Positions 7,609 to 15,903 are shown, numbered from the stretch's first letter. The stretch is DNA of 64,000 nucleotides from Yoonia maritima (GCF_002933395.1 NZ_PKFN01000009.1:186001-250000), one strand, 5' to 3'. Numbers and translations are program-made. Notes: generated by a model from the letters alone, not told the origin.

Positions 7609-8256
7609 TCACCAGAATTTCCACCAAGTATTCTTGGAAATTTCGAATCTCATGATCGGGATCTCCATAGGATCGCATACCCAATCGTCGGGGTGACCTT
7701 CAAATTGGAAGCCTAGCATCGCAAGAAGCGCTGCCTCAGAAAGTTCAAGTGGATGGAAGGGCAATGGGTACGGTTCGTCATCTTCAAACTCATCCTCAAG
7801 CGCAAACGAGCCATCCCAGTATGGAGCTTCAAATGGTAACTTATTGCCAATGTCCTCTTGAACGCCTTGATCAGGAGAAACGCTGAGCGCGCGAACCAGC
7901 TCTCCGCCTTGCCAAAGCGCGAAAGCACACCAGTCAACGACGGAATGGGTGGCGTGAACGTAAGTCGTCGACCCAAGTTCGGCGCTGTGCCAATTTCCGT
8001 CGACGCGCGACGGGAAATCTCCTCCGAGGTCCTCATGGGCGATTATCTTAAGATCGCCGTACACACCCACAAATACTTCTCGTTTTCCAGGATTCAGAAA
8101 GTCCAAGCTGCCGTCGTCTTTTTCCCGTAAGGTCACGCCTGGAAGCAATTTCTTAGCCAAAGAAATGCAAGCCTCGCGGTCAAGCTCTGGTTTATTGGCC
8201 AGAACATCTTTTGGATCGTGATTGTAGTAGGCGGCAAACCATGCTTTCGCTCCCAT
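7609..8256 (-). CDS. DUF6928 family protein (third inter-repeat gene)
   Basis: A 215-residue protein with the hallmarks I associate with the DUF6928 family. These are an MGAKAW start, a central HSVVDWCAFALWQGGELVRALSV block near residue 110, then ENIG-like EDIGNKLPFEAPYWDG, and YPLPFHPLELSEAAL near residue 168, ending DPMEIPIMRF. The family is mostly known from actinobacteria and other soil bacteria and has no assigned biochemical role. No membrane segment is present. It is the sole gene between repeats C and D, on the strand opposite to them. Full length suggests it is intact. The family call is from memory of the motifs. Confidence 0.7.
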   Translation of the reverse strand: MGAKAWFAAYYNHDPKDVLANKPELDREACISLAKKLLPGVTLREKDDGSLDFLNPGKREVFVGVYGDLKIIAHEDLGGDFPSRVDGNWHSAELGSTTYVHATHSVVDWCAFALWQGGELVRALSVSPDQGVQEDIGNKLPFEAPYWDGSFALEDEFEDDEPYPLPFHPLELSEAALLAMLGFQFEGHPDDWVCDPMEIPIMRFEISKNTWWKFW

Positions 8257-8332
8257 CCGGAACTCTCCACGTTATGTTTCTTGTAATTCTCGTAAAGCCG
8301 ACCTTGGTCCAATGTGCAGCATCATGCAATAT

Positions 8333-8510
8333 GGGCTCGTTCCTGCCGTTAGCCGCATCGCCGCAATCCTGTTAGATGGTCTCGATTTGTTCGACATGAA
8401 CGGCCCATTGCGGCCATTGATCACGGTCGCTCGATGCTGCGTCCGCAGCCCGCATTGCCGACATTCGTGCATCCCGCAGCATTCTCGGTGCGTGGATGAC
8501 TGGATCGCGG
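8333..8510 (+). repeat. island repeat, copy D (full 178 bp)
   Basis: A full-length repeat matching copy C, with palindrome GTTC-N5-GAAC at 8389-8401 and core at 8401-8411. It separates the DUF6928 gene from the DCC/P450 gene group. Confidence 0.92.
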
Positions 8511-8612
8511 ACGAAGCACCATTTCGCTGCGTTTGCGCCAAGGTCGGCTTTGCAGAGAATGCACGGAGCCGAACGACTTGGCATTTTGGACGCTGTCTGC
8601 ATAATTAGGCAA

Positions 8613-9059
8613 ATGGGAAACCCTACTGATCTAACCATCGTCTTTGATACAGATTGCTTGATGTGTTCGGCATGGGTGCGTTTTGTCTTGCGCCATGAAA
8701 GCGAACCGACAGCAAGATTTGTATCCGCTTGGTCTAAAGAAGGGCTGGCTTTAGCCGACCAGCACAATTTGACGGCCCAAGACTTGGATAGAACCTATCT
8801 CGTTGTGTTCGGCGGGCAACCGTTGACCAAATCGGATGCGACATTTGCCATATTCAAGACACTACATGCCCCTTGGCGGTGGGTGAAACTGTTGTCCATT
8901 TTACCTCGATCGTTCCGTGACCGTTTCTATGATCTCATGGCAAAAAACCGGTATCGTTGGTTTGGACAAAAAGATCAGTGTTTCTTGCCGCCTGAAAGTC
9001 AACAAGCTCGCTTCGTTCTCGGACCGCCGCGTTCAGCGGTTCTTCCAGATCATCGGTAG
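8613..9059 (+). CDS. DCC-family thiol-disulfide oxidoreductase (DUF393)
   Basis: A 148-residue protein of the DCC family, named for the Asp-x-x-Cys-x-x-Cys motif seen here as FDTDCLMC (Cys 15 and 18). Further family features are PLTKSDATFAIFKTL in the middle and FRDRFYDLMAKNRYRWFGQK near the end. Family members are thought to act as thiol redox proteins, but substrates are unknown. I start at ATG 8613; the frame is open upstream but only through the repeat. It converges on and overlaps the P450 gene by 27 bp, an arrangement that ties the two genes together physically. Confidence 0.85.
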   Translation: MGNPTDLTIVFDTDCLMCSAWVRFVLRHESEPTARFVSAWSKEGLALADQHNLTAQDLDRTYLVVFGGQPLTKSDATFAIFKTLHAPWRWVKLLSILPRSFRDRFYDLMAKNRYRWFGQKDQCFLPPESQQARFVLGPPRSAVLPDHR

Positions 9060-10325
9060 CCCGTCTTGTGGCCGCAGCGAAAACTTCGGGTCAGGAGCTG
9101 GAAACGAACCACTTAAACGCGGATGAAAGGCGCGAAGCAGTTCGGCGGCGATGATCGAAACTTCTTTCAACGCGAACTGATGCCCCGTGCATGCTCTCGG
9201 CCCTGCGCTGAATGGAATATTAGCAAAGAATGGCCAAGCCGGCTTCGTGAGAAATCGCTCTGGGCGAAACTGGTTAGGGTCATCGAAAAACCTTGCATCG
9301 CGACCAGTCATGTAAGGAATGACCTGCAAGAGTTCGCCCTTCTTAACGGCGATGCCTGCAACATCTACGTCTTCTACCGCTTGCCGCAGAAACAAAGTAT
9401 AGCCTGGTGGATAAAGCCGGAGCGCTTCATCGACGACCGCCGAGAGGTAGCTCATTTCCCCGACATCATTTGTGCCCGCGACTTCGTTTTGGCATTTCTC
9501 TAATGCCGCTGGATGATCTGCCAACAGTGCAAATATCCAAGACAATGCGGCCCCGGATGTTTCATGCCCGGCGATAAGTAGGCTCATCGCGTCATCGCAA
9601 ATTTCCTGTTTGTCGCCCGCATGGGTTTCGATGAGAACTTGGAGAAGATCATCACCCGCTGGACCATCAATCCTGTCTTCAACGAGGTCTCGGACAAGAT
9701 CGCGCATGAAAGCCATCGCATTCTTTTTCTCACGCTTGCCAGGAAGAGGCAGGTAGTCGGGCAATGTCAGAGGACTTGCACACTCGCGAAACGCCACTTT
9801 AGAGAGAACTTTGATGTGCTCTGAAACTTGATCCATACTTTCCGAAAATCCGCCACCAAAGAGTGTTCGCAGGGCGATATCCAAAGCTATTTGTGCAAAG
9901 ATGTCATCGGCGTCGAGATCCACATCACCATTGTTATCGCTCTGTTCTGACAGGCGTTTGACCCAATCCTCCGCGACGTGCTGAAAGACGGCCTCGTATG
10001 CGGGCATCTTCTTGCGCGCAAAGGCCGGAAGTACCTTGCGACGTCTGTTGTGCCAGCTTTGACCTTCGGCAATGAACAGGCTTTCCCCGTTCCATTGGCG
10101 CAAGACCGTCATCATCCGTTCAAAGCGGATGAACTTGTCAGCCTTGCTAGCCAAGACAACTTCAATCTGATCGGGATGAAACAGCAACCAAGACCGGTAT
10201 GGCCCCAAACGGAGAGGAACTGTGTCGCCGAACCGCGCATGCATATCGGCATAAAATCCCAGTTGATCGCGCCTGATCTTGATCAGCGTGTCCAGCCCTA
10301 GCAGTGCAGGCGATGGTCCGGTCAT
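9033..10325 (-). CDS. cytochrome P450 monooxygenase
   Basis: A 430-residue soluble cytochrome P450 that would use a heme thiolate to hydroxylate an unidentified substrate. All core motifs are present: I-helix AGHETS (residues 252-257), the K-helix EALR (300-303), the FRPERF element (353-358) and the heme loop FSAGPRACTG with ligand Cys379. There is no N-terminal anchor. Its ATG overlaps the stop of the upstream membrane methyltransferase gene (ATGA), so the two are co-translated. No dedicated ferredoxin or reductase gene lies nearby. It is last in a three-gene minus-strand operon bounded by the island repeats, suggesting the unit moved as a block. Confidence 0.93.
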   Translation of the reverse strand: MTGPSPALLGLDTLIKIRRDQLGFYADMHARFGDTVPLRLGPYRSWLLFHPDQIEVVLASKADKFIRFERMMTVLRQWNGESLFIAEGQSWHNRRRKVLPAFARKKMPAYEAVFQHVAEDWVKRLSEQSDNNGDVDLDADDIFAQIALDIALRTLFGGGFSESMDQVSEHIKVLSKVAFRECASPLTLPDYLPLPGKREKKNAMAFMRDLVRDLVEDRIDGPAGDDLLQVLIETHAGDKQEICDDAMSLLIAGHETSGAALSWIFALLADHPAALEKCQNEVAGTNDVGEMSYLSAVVDEALRLYPPGYTLFLRQAVEDVDVAGIAVKKGELLQVIPYMTGRDARFFDDPNQFRPERFLTKPAWPFFANIPFSAGPRACTGHQFALKEVSIIAAELLRAFHPRLSGSFPAPDPKFSLRPQDGLPMIWKNR

Positions 10326-11566
10326 ATCGCTCTCCTCAAGACCTGTTTAAATAGAAAGCTACAAGGAACGGCAATCAGCAGCCATGCTTGACCCAGCAAA
10401 GCATATGCAAAGTTCACATGCACAAATGCTGCCGCGATGGCGCAGGTTCCACGAAAGCCATAAACGTTGTCGGGGTTGTCGTAACATGCGGTCCGATGAT
10501 CTGACCATTGCACGTCTAAACTATCGATAGCCCCCAACCTTGATGCGACCCAGTGATGGCTTCGCGATGCGTCAGAAAGCGTCAACGTCGCCGCCGTCGT
10601 GGTCCAAGGTTGCCAGCGCGGAATCCATTCCGGGACATTTTTCTTGTATTCCGGCCAGCCAGTCGGAAAACGCTTCAACAGATCATGCCGATGATGCCAA
10701 CGTACCATACCTTGGACAAACACCCATGCCATCAATGATGCCGCCATGATCCATATGTTTTGTAAGAACAGCCCCAAAATGACCCACCCTAATGCAGCCG
10801 ACAACTGCATCGGGTTTGAAACGTAGGCATAAAGCCCCGTTGTCACGAGACGTATTGTGGGATCAAGCGGGATGGGTGTCCCGCCACCTTGTAGGCAAAG
10901 CGTTTGGTTTGCTGACAACCCAATCAACGATGAAACCGACAGTGCGAACATCACGAGGCAGGTCATCCAAACAGGCTTCACAAAAATATCCCAAGTTCCG
11001 CCCATGGCGAGCATTATCAGGGATGGCAGAAGGGCAAAAATCATGCCTCCTGTCATTATTGCCAAAAGGGTACAGCGATATGAGAGATGTGTGTCAGCTT
11101 CTGTCCATTTGGCCAAGTAGATCGCAGGTAAATGTGCAGTTGCGAAGACAAACAAGACGCCGAGAAACCAATGGTGTCCTGCGAAAACGAGCGGTTCCAG
11201 AGAGCTGAAAATTGTTCCGTGCAGTCCCAAGATAATTGGCAGGCAGATCATGAGTGGGCGCGTCTTTGGAAACGAGAAATACAGACCCGGTCCAAACAGA
11301 ATAGCGCCACCTAAGATGATATCAGCAGGCAAGGCATTCACCATCAATGCGTCCCAGCCATAATGCCACCAGCCCATCCAAACAGCGAAGGAATGGGTCA
11401 CAAAAACCATCGCAACGCCGTAGAGAAACGCAAATAGCCCCGCGATTTGCGCTCTGTGCGTGAGGTGACGTAGCCGAACCATCACCAAGGCCAGACAAAC
11501 CGGGCCAAGCAGCAAAAGCCATCGCAATGCAAGCATCCACGATTCAGGTAATGAGAGATTGATCAT
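10322..11566 (-). CDS. polytopic membrane protein with isoprenylcysteine-methyltransferase-like domain
   Basis: A 414-residue membrane protein. The first two thirds have about seven hydrophobic helices. Residues about 236-320 look like the ICMT/phospholipid methyltransferase family: LVTTGLYAYVSNPMQLSA (the SAM-binding signature region) and then EYKKNVPEWIPRW. The last 90 residues (YGFRGTCAIAAAFVHVNFAYALLG) resemble the C-terminal half of DCC/DUF393 proteins but lack the CxxC part. The gene is coupled by ATGA overlaps to both neighbours. It may methylate a lipophilic substrate or a P450 product; that is inference. Confidence is good for a membrane methyltransferase-like protein and low for the C-terminal domain. 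Confidence 0.65.
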   Translation of the reverse strand: MINLSLPESWMLALRWLLLLGPVCLALVMVRLRHLTHRAQIAGLFAFLYGVAMVFVTHSFAVWMGWWHYGWDALMVNALPADIILGGAILFGPGLYFSFPKTRPLMICLPIILGLHGTIFSSLEPLVFAGHHWFLGVLFVFATAHLPAIYLAKWTEADTHLSYRCTLLAIMTGGMIFALLPSLIMLAMGGTWDIFVKPVWMTCLVMFALSVSSLIGLSANQTLCLQGGGTPIPLDPTIRLVTTGLYAYVSNPMQLSAALGWVILGLFLQNIWIMAASLMAWVFVQGMVRWHHRHDLLKRFPTGWPEYKKNVPEWIPRWQPWTTTAATLTLSDASRSHHWVASRLGAIDSLDVQWSDHRTACYDNPDNVYGFRGTCAIAAAFVHVNFAYALLGQAWLLIAVPCSFLFKQVLRRAI

Positions 11567-11976
11567 GCTATGAATCTGCTTTTGATGGCGGTCTTTAGTG
11601 AATTTGGCAGCCTTGTTTCAAAGAGCTCGACCATAAGAAAGACAACGGGAAAACCAAGGGTGAGATAGAGCGCAAAGCTCGGCAAAGCTATGATAAGAAG
11701 AATTTGCATCATCGCGCCGAGTTGCATGAGAGCGCCTTCTTGCGAGGTCATGCTACGGCGCGTCGCAAGAAACGCAAATATCGTAACGGGTAGAACCACG
11801 GACAACGGGAAGGTCAAAAAAGCCGTTTGATCGCCATCAACGAGATCGGTGATTGCAAAATATGCGCGCCAGGCGAACACGATTGCGGCAATCACCCCCA
11901 TTCCAAATACGACAGACAACTTCACTCTATGCATATGTTTTGAATTACACTTAATGGCGAGCGGAGCAACATGCAT
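11563..11976 (-). CDS. small integral membrane protein, first gene of the P450 operon
   Basis: A protein of 137 residues from ATG 11976, or 123 from ATG 11934 (MHRVKLSVVFGMG). It has four hydrophobic segments: about residues 20-38 (VVFGMGVIAAIVFAW), 55-70 (FPLSVVLPVTIFAFLA), 86-102 (MMQILLIIALPSFALYL) and 103-117. I recognise no family. Its stop overlaps the ATG of the methyltransferase-like gene (ATGA). It is the promoter-proximal gene of a three-gene unit ending in the P450, so it is likely an accessory of that pathway. No promoter motif can be named. Confidence 0.6.
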   Translation of the reverse strand: MHVAPLAIKCNSKHMHRVKLSVVFGMGVIAAIVFAWRAYFAITDLVDGDQTAFLTFPLSVVLPVTIFAFLATRRSMTSQEGALMQLGAMMQILLIIALPSFALYLTLGFPVVFLMVELFETRLPNSLKTAIKSRFIA

Positions 11977-12043
11977 AGCAAGTCGAAATTAGTGAAGGTT
12001 ACCAAGAACGGCCATTCGCCGCGACGCAGAAAGTCGGAAAAGA

Positions 12044-12122
12044 GGGCTCGTTCCTGCCGTTAGCCGCATCGCCGCAATCCTGTTAGATGGTCTCGATTTG
12101 TTCGACATGAACGGCCCATTGC
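12044..12122 (+). repeat. island repeat, copy E (left 79 bp only)
   Basis: It matches the left 79 bp of the 178-bp repeat, from GGGCTCGTTCC through CGGCCCATTGC, and then diverges abruptly. It is the exact complement of copy A, which starts at the same 11-bp core. It marks the right border of the repeat-bounded array. Confidence 0.9.
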
Positions 12123-12406
12123 TGCCGTTGGCGAGTTGGTCCAACGCTGCACAGCAGCTTCCCCGAAGCGGACGTTGGCCAGGGACCGCGTAGCGCAGGG
12201 GAATTTTCTCGTTGAAGCGGGGCTTGTACCGCGTCTGACACGGATGCCCGCTTATGTTCAGCAATCAGAAACACGGCGTTGAGGGGCCGAACTTGGCACC
12301 CCAAAGTCAACCTGCCTCGTCATCCCGCATCGCAATGGCGAAGGACCTCAAAAACCCGCTGCAGCTAAACGGCTTTCGCTCAAGCCAATTCGACACCCGC
12401 CCCAGT
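12123..12406. other. non-coding stretch right of the repeat array
   Basis: About 280 bp between the last half-repeat and hipA, with no supported gene. The first part (TGCCGTTGGCGAG onward) is the sequence that would have adjoined the left border before the array was inserted. Confidence 0.5.
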
Positions 12407-13627
12407 TCACGCTCGCGCCAAATCCGCTTCCTCGTGCTCGAAGGCTGTCGTCATCTCCCTGATCTCCCGCTCCGGAGCCCCCAAGGCACGGGCAACGTCA
12501 CGCCAAGCCATCGTCGCTTCGGCCACCTCTGCAATGATGCGATCGGCCTCGCCGCGCTCCAGAAGATAGGATTCATGTTGCGCGCGGTGCAGAGCAATAC
12601 TGGCATCCGGATTGTCGTCATCAACGTAGCTCTTGAGCACGCGCGGTTGGTTCGGCACAGGGTTGATGTCGTAGGCCGGTGAGAGGTGCCATCCGCCCCG
12701 CCCACGCAGAAATCCGTGATTGCGCATATGGTCATCGAGGTTCGTCACGAGAATGGAAAAGGCAACTCGCCGGTAGAGCTCTTCGCGGTCTTTGTCAGGC
12801 GTCACGCTTTCTGAGGTGATAATATCGGCCAGGTCCAAGTAGCTGTAGCTTTCGCCGTCTTTGCCTCCCAGCATGGCCATGGCCGACATGAACGGGATCC
12901 TGCCGCCATCGTTCCGGTCAAACCGATGGGACAAGAAAACCGGCTTGTCGCCTGCCATCTCAAGCGTGTGGTCCGAAACCGTGATTCCGGCGCGCCTTGC
13001 CAGCTCCAGTGCGACGGCCTCCCAGCGTTCCACGCAATAAGTGTCCGTCTCTTTCGGGAACTTGGCGACAGAAAGGCGGCCGTGTTGGTCAAGGATGCTG
13101 GCCTTTGGCCGAGCGCCGCCCAAAGAGCTTCCCGGTGCAAACAGCATTTGAAGATCCTCAGCGGTCTCTTCCCCGCGCAGAACGCGTTGCGAGGCATGAA
13201 GCAAATCCCCGAGGCTCACGAGAGCAGGCACGCCAATGCCCTCGGGCGCTTGAAACTCGCCATCAACCTTGAAGCGCAGCGCACCCAATCGGGTCTCGTC
13301 ATTCACCCCAAGCAGGTAGTCGGCTTCTTGCAGCGTTCTCGGTCGTCGCCCCTCGGCCTCTGCCATGCGCCCCTCATAGCACCGCATCACCGTTCTGCCC
13401 CAGGTATCAGGGGCAGAGTCCCCAAGCGATGCGAGCATGTCTTGCCCAGCCTCAGGCACGAATTGTCCTTTAACGAGAGGCATGTTCGGCGAAAGCCCAA
13501 AGGCATTGTCGTCGGCAAGCCAATCGTCATGATAGGTAAAGGACACCCGCTCTCGGCCGCGCCCCGCTGTGCGGTGAAGCGTGCCGACGCGTTTCAGCCC
13601 CTTCCAGTCGATCCAGACCTCAACCAT
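12407..13627 (-). CDS. hipA: HipA-family toxin kinase, module 1
   Basis: A 406-residue HipA-like Ser/Thr kinase. In well-studied members it phosphorylates aminoacyl-tRNA synthetases (for example GltX), causing growth arrest and persistence. Seen here are the N-terminal subdomain, then a Gly-rich SSLGGARPKASIL loop near residue 167, the SVAKFPKE strand, the catalytic VTNLDDHMRNHGFL near residue 294 and the metal-binding SPAYDINPVP. Length matches the family. Its start overlaps the 3' end of the hipB gene by 8 bp, so antitoxin and toxin are coupled in the usual hipB-hipA order. It appears intact. Confidence 0.9.
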   Translation of the reverse strand: MVEVWIDWKGLKRVGTLHRTAGRGRERVSFTYHDDWLADDNAFGLSPNMPLVKGQFVPEAGQDMLASLGDSAPDTWGRTVMRCYEGRMAEAEGRRPRTLQEADYLLGVNDETRLGALRFKVDGEFQAPEGIGVPALVSLGDLLHASQRVLRGEETAEDLQMLFAPGSSLGGARPKASILDQHGRLSVAKFPKETDTYCVERWEAVALELARRAGITVSDHTLEMAGDKPVFLSHRFDRNDGGRIPFMSAMAMLGGKDGESYSYLDLADIITSESVTPDKDREELYRRVAFSILVTNLDDHMRNHGFLRGRGGWHLSPAYDINPVPNQPRVLKSYVDDDNPDASIALHRAQHESYLLERGEADRIIAEVAEATMAWRDVARALGAPEREIREMTTAFEHEEADLARA

Positions 13628-13922
13628 TTTTCAATCTCGCACGCTGCGGGAGGTCATCCAGCGCCATCTGCTCACCGACCGGATCATCGAGGTCTCCCCA
13701 TCCCTTCAGGAGGCCGAGTGCCTGCAACACGGCCACATAAGTGCCGATCTTAACTGCGGGGTTCCCGCTTTCGATCTTGGCGATGGTCTGCCGCGTCGTG
13801 CCAGCGCGCTGCGCAACAATCTCAGCGGTCAACTTGCGGCGCAGTCTCGCTACACGAATGTTTTCCCCAAGTGCCACGAGCTCCTTACGGGCCGCCCTGG
13901 GTATTTTGATCGAAACTGCCAT
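13620..13922 (-). CDS. hipB: HipB-type XRE antitoxin/autorepressor, module 1
   Basis: A 100-residue helix-turn-helix protein. The HTH is about residues 20-70: ENIRVARLRRKLTAEIVAQ, then AGTTRQTIAKIESG. ATG 13922 is chosen over one seven codons upstream because GGAGG sits 7 bases before it. HipB proteins bind HipA and repress their own promoter. Two closely related 22-bp boxes upstream (13954-13975 and 14033-14054) are the probable operators. The C-terminal tail (DDLPQRARLKNG) would lie where HipB contacts the toxin. Confidence 0.88.
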   Translation of the reverse strand: MAVSIKIPRAARKELVALGENIRVARLRRKLTAEIVAQRAGTTRQTIAKIESGNPAVKIGTYVAVLQALGLLKGWGDLDDPVGEQMALDDLPQRARLKNG

Positions 13923-13953
13923 AATGATACCTCCAAAAGACACTAAGCGCCTA

Positions 13954-13975
13954 AATGTTACGTTGAGATATCATT
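13954..13975 (-). promoter_or_regulatory. putative HipB operator, box 1
   Basis: On the minus strand the box reads AATGATATCTCAA followed by CGTAACATT. It matches box 2 at 18 of 22 positions. It lies 32 bp upstream of the hipB ATG, where an autorepressor would sit. No experiment is implied; the call is from sequence similarity and position. Confidence 0.65.
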
Positions 13976-14032
13976 AATGTCAATTTCCTCCGTTTAACTC
14001 GACGATCCAGCACCCCCGCTCAAGTCACGTCT

Positions 14033-14054
14033 TATGTTATCTCAAAATAACATT
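14033..14054 (+). promoter_or_regulatory. putative HipB operator, box 2 (perfect inverted repeat)
   Basis: ATGTTAT-CTCAAA-ATAACAT at 14034-14053 is a perfect 7-bp inverted repeat. With one flanking base each side it matches box 1 at 18 of 22 positions in the opposite orientation. It is about 110 bp upstream of hipB. Confidence 0.65.
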
Positions 14055-14420
14055 GGGCGCATTAAGGTTACCAAAACGAAACACAGCCCGATCACCCAAT
14101 TGCACCTGCAGGCTTACATAGCCACACAAATGCAATGCGTGCACTCGAACTGAACGGAAACGGCGTGAGATCACTTAAGTTCGCCAAGCATGAGATTTAT
14201 CCGCTGCCGAGCCACAAACGTGACACCGATCTGGAAGCAAGGCTTGTTGAAAGAGAGCGCTTTAACAGCCTTCAGACCCCATACGGCGTTCATCATGGAA
14301 AACCTGCTTACGAAATTCTCAATTAAAAGCTATCAATTGACGCGAATTATTCTGAGGATAACCGCACCCTACACGCGTCTGGAAAGGCCGGTTAGCTCGC
14401 AAAATGAAGTGACCTGATCC
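14055..14420. other. intergenic region between hipB and the DUF6880 gene
   Basis: About 365 bp. A 63-codon frame at 14135-14326 (+) begins MRALELNGNGVRSLKF but has no ribosome binding site or recognisable motif, so I do not call it. The promoter for the DUF6880 gene must be here, but no clear -35/-10 can be named. Confidence 0.4.
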
Positions 14421-15830
14421 ATGGCTCGAAAACCCTCTCTTTCCATCGAAATACTGTCCGAGTTGCCCGCTCAAAAACTTGCCCAACTGGTGCTGGATGA
14501 GGCCGATCGCAATGCTGGCTTTCGCCGTCAGGTCAAAGCAGCACTCGCCGCGAAATCCGGGCCGGAAGGCATTGCGAAGCTGATCGACCGACGGCTTTCG
14601 GGTCTGGAACGCGCCAAGAGCTTCATTGAATGGGACAAAGCCCGCGCCTTTCGCGATGATCTGCAAAGCCTGACCGACACAATCGAGGCCGAGCTTGCAC
14701 CGGCCGCTCCGGATATGGCGATGGACCGTTTCATACGGTTCATTGCCACACATGAGCGCGTGTTCGAACGGGTCGATGACTCATCAGGCCATGTTCAGGA
14801 TGTCTACTATCTGGCGATCATAAGCGCTGGAAAATTGACGGCACAGCTGAGCGCCCATGAGGCTGCATTGCTGCCTGATCGAATTATGGCACGCCTTGGC
14901 GAAACCACGCACGGCTATCTGGCTGATCTGACCAAGGCCATCGTACCACATCTGCCGCAATCTACGCTGGCGCAATGGGATGCTGACCTCGACGCAGCGA
15001 TTGCAAAGCGCAAACTTGAAGAGGCCAAGCTTTCGACGGATCGCTGGCTTTATTCCATGACCTCTCAGTGGTCAGAAATGCGCCAAACAATTGCTGAGGC
15101 ACGCGGTGATATTGACCTGATGATTACCCTAGAAAGCGCCAAAAAGCCCCATATGCAGGATGTTCAGGGTATGGCTGTGCGTTTGCTGGCTGCTGGTCGC
15201 GCCGATGAAGCTCTGGAATGGGTGCGCAAACCTGGATCACGCGTCAAAGGACAGGATGACGCGCTGTCCCCGCAAAGGGTCCAAATCGAAGCGTCTATTT
15301 TGGAAGCATTGGGTGACAAATCAGCAGCTCAAGCACTGCGCTGGCAGTGCTTTGAGAGCCGACTATCAGCCGACATCCTGCGCGATTATCTGAAAAACTT
15401 ACCTGACTTTGATGACATTGAAGCCGAGACAAACGCTTTGCAGTATGGCCTGTCTCATCAGGATCCGGAATTAGCTTTGCGGTTTTATCTCGATTGGCCA
15501 CGCCTTGACCTCGCCGCGCAGGTCATCCTTCAGCATCACGCTCACTGGGATGGAGGCCTCTGGCACAGCTTGCCCAAAACTGCAGAAACGCTGGAACATG
15601 AGCATCAGGCGGCGGCAACGATCCTCTATCGCGCGCTTCTGGACGATATCCTCAAGGCGGCGCGATCCAAGGCATATGGGCATGGGGCGAAGTATTTGGC
15701 AAAACTTGCCCTGCTGGCCGAGGCTGCTGATCCTTTCCTTCCGGAAGGCGTGATGGAACATGGATCTTATATGGCCCAGCTTCGAAAAAACCATGGCAGA
15801 AAATCTGGTTTTTGGGGGCGAATTGGGTAG
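14421..15830 (+). CDS. DUF6880 family protein
   Basis: A 469-residue soluble, largely helical protein. Its start (MARKPSLSIEILSELPAQKLAQLVLDE in two blocks), the RRLSGLERAKSFIEWDKARAF block near residue 62 and the FERVDDSSGHVQDVYY block near 115 are what I know from the DUF6880 family of alphaproteobacteria. The rest looks like TPR/SEL1-style helical pairs (AVRLLAAGRADEALEWV). No enzymatic motif is visible and function is unknown. It sits alone on the plus strand between two minus-strand hipBA modules, well inside the mobile island. It ends at a normal length and appears intact. Confidence 0.72.
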   Translation: MARKPSLSIEILSELPAQKLAQLVLDEADRNAGFRRQVKAALAAKSGPEGIAKLIDRRLSGLERAKSFIEWDKARAFRDDLQSLTDTIEAELAPAAPDMAMDRFIRFIATHERVFERVDDSSGHVQDVYYLAIISAGKLTAQLSAHEAALLPDRIMARLGETTHGYLADLTKAIVPHLPQSTLAQWDADLDAAIAKRKLEEAKLSTDRWLYSMTSQWSEMRQTIAEARGDIDLMITLESAKKPHMQDVQGMAVRLLAAGRADEALEWVRKPGSRVKGQDDALSPQRVQIEASILEALGDKSAAQALRWQCFESRLSADILRDYLKNLPDFDDIEAETNALQYGLSHQDPELALRFYLDWPRLDLAAQVILQHHAHWDGGLWHSLPKTAETLEHEHQAAATILYRALLDDILKAARSKAYGHGAKYLAKLALLAEAADPFLPEGVMEHGSYMAQLRKNHGRKSGFWGRIG

Positions 15831-15903
15831 ATGGGGAGCCGCATCCAAGGCGGTTTGATCATGGTTTGCGCCGAATTTTTGGGCGCAGCCATGCCTTGTA
15901 GCA

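Noticed and set aside
8272..8608. Small frames inside the repeats (for example MSNKSRPSNRIAAMRL on the minus strand)
   Set aside because: They recur only because the repeat recurs, differ at their ends in each copy, and have no start signals; they are shadows of a non-coding repeat.
4754..12122. The repeat array as a classical integron
   Set aside because: Each full repeat has one GTTRRRY-like core (for example GTTAGAT at 6514), but no paired RYYYAAC site at a fixed distance, no intI gene is present, and cassette genes run in both directions. The inferred crossover core is elsewhere in the repeat.
14135..14326. A 63-codon plus-strand frame between hipB and the DUF6880 gene
   Set aside because: No ribosome binding site or family resemblance; overlapped by other equally long frames.
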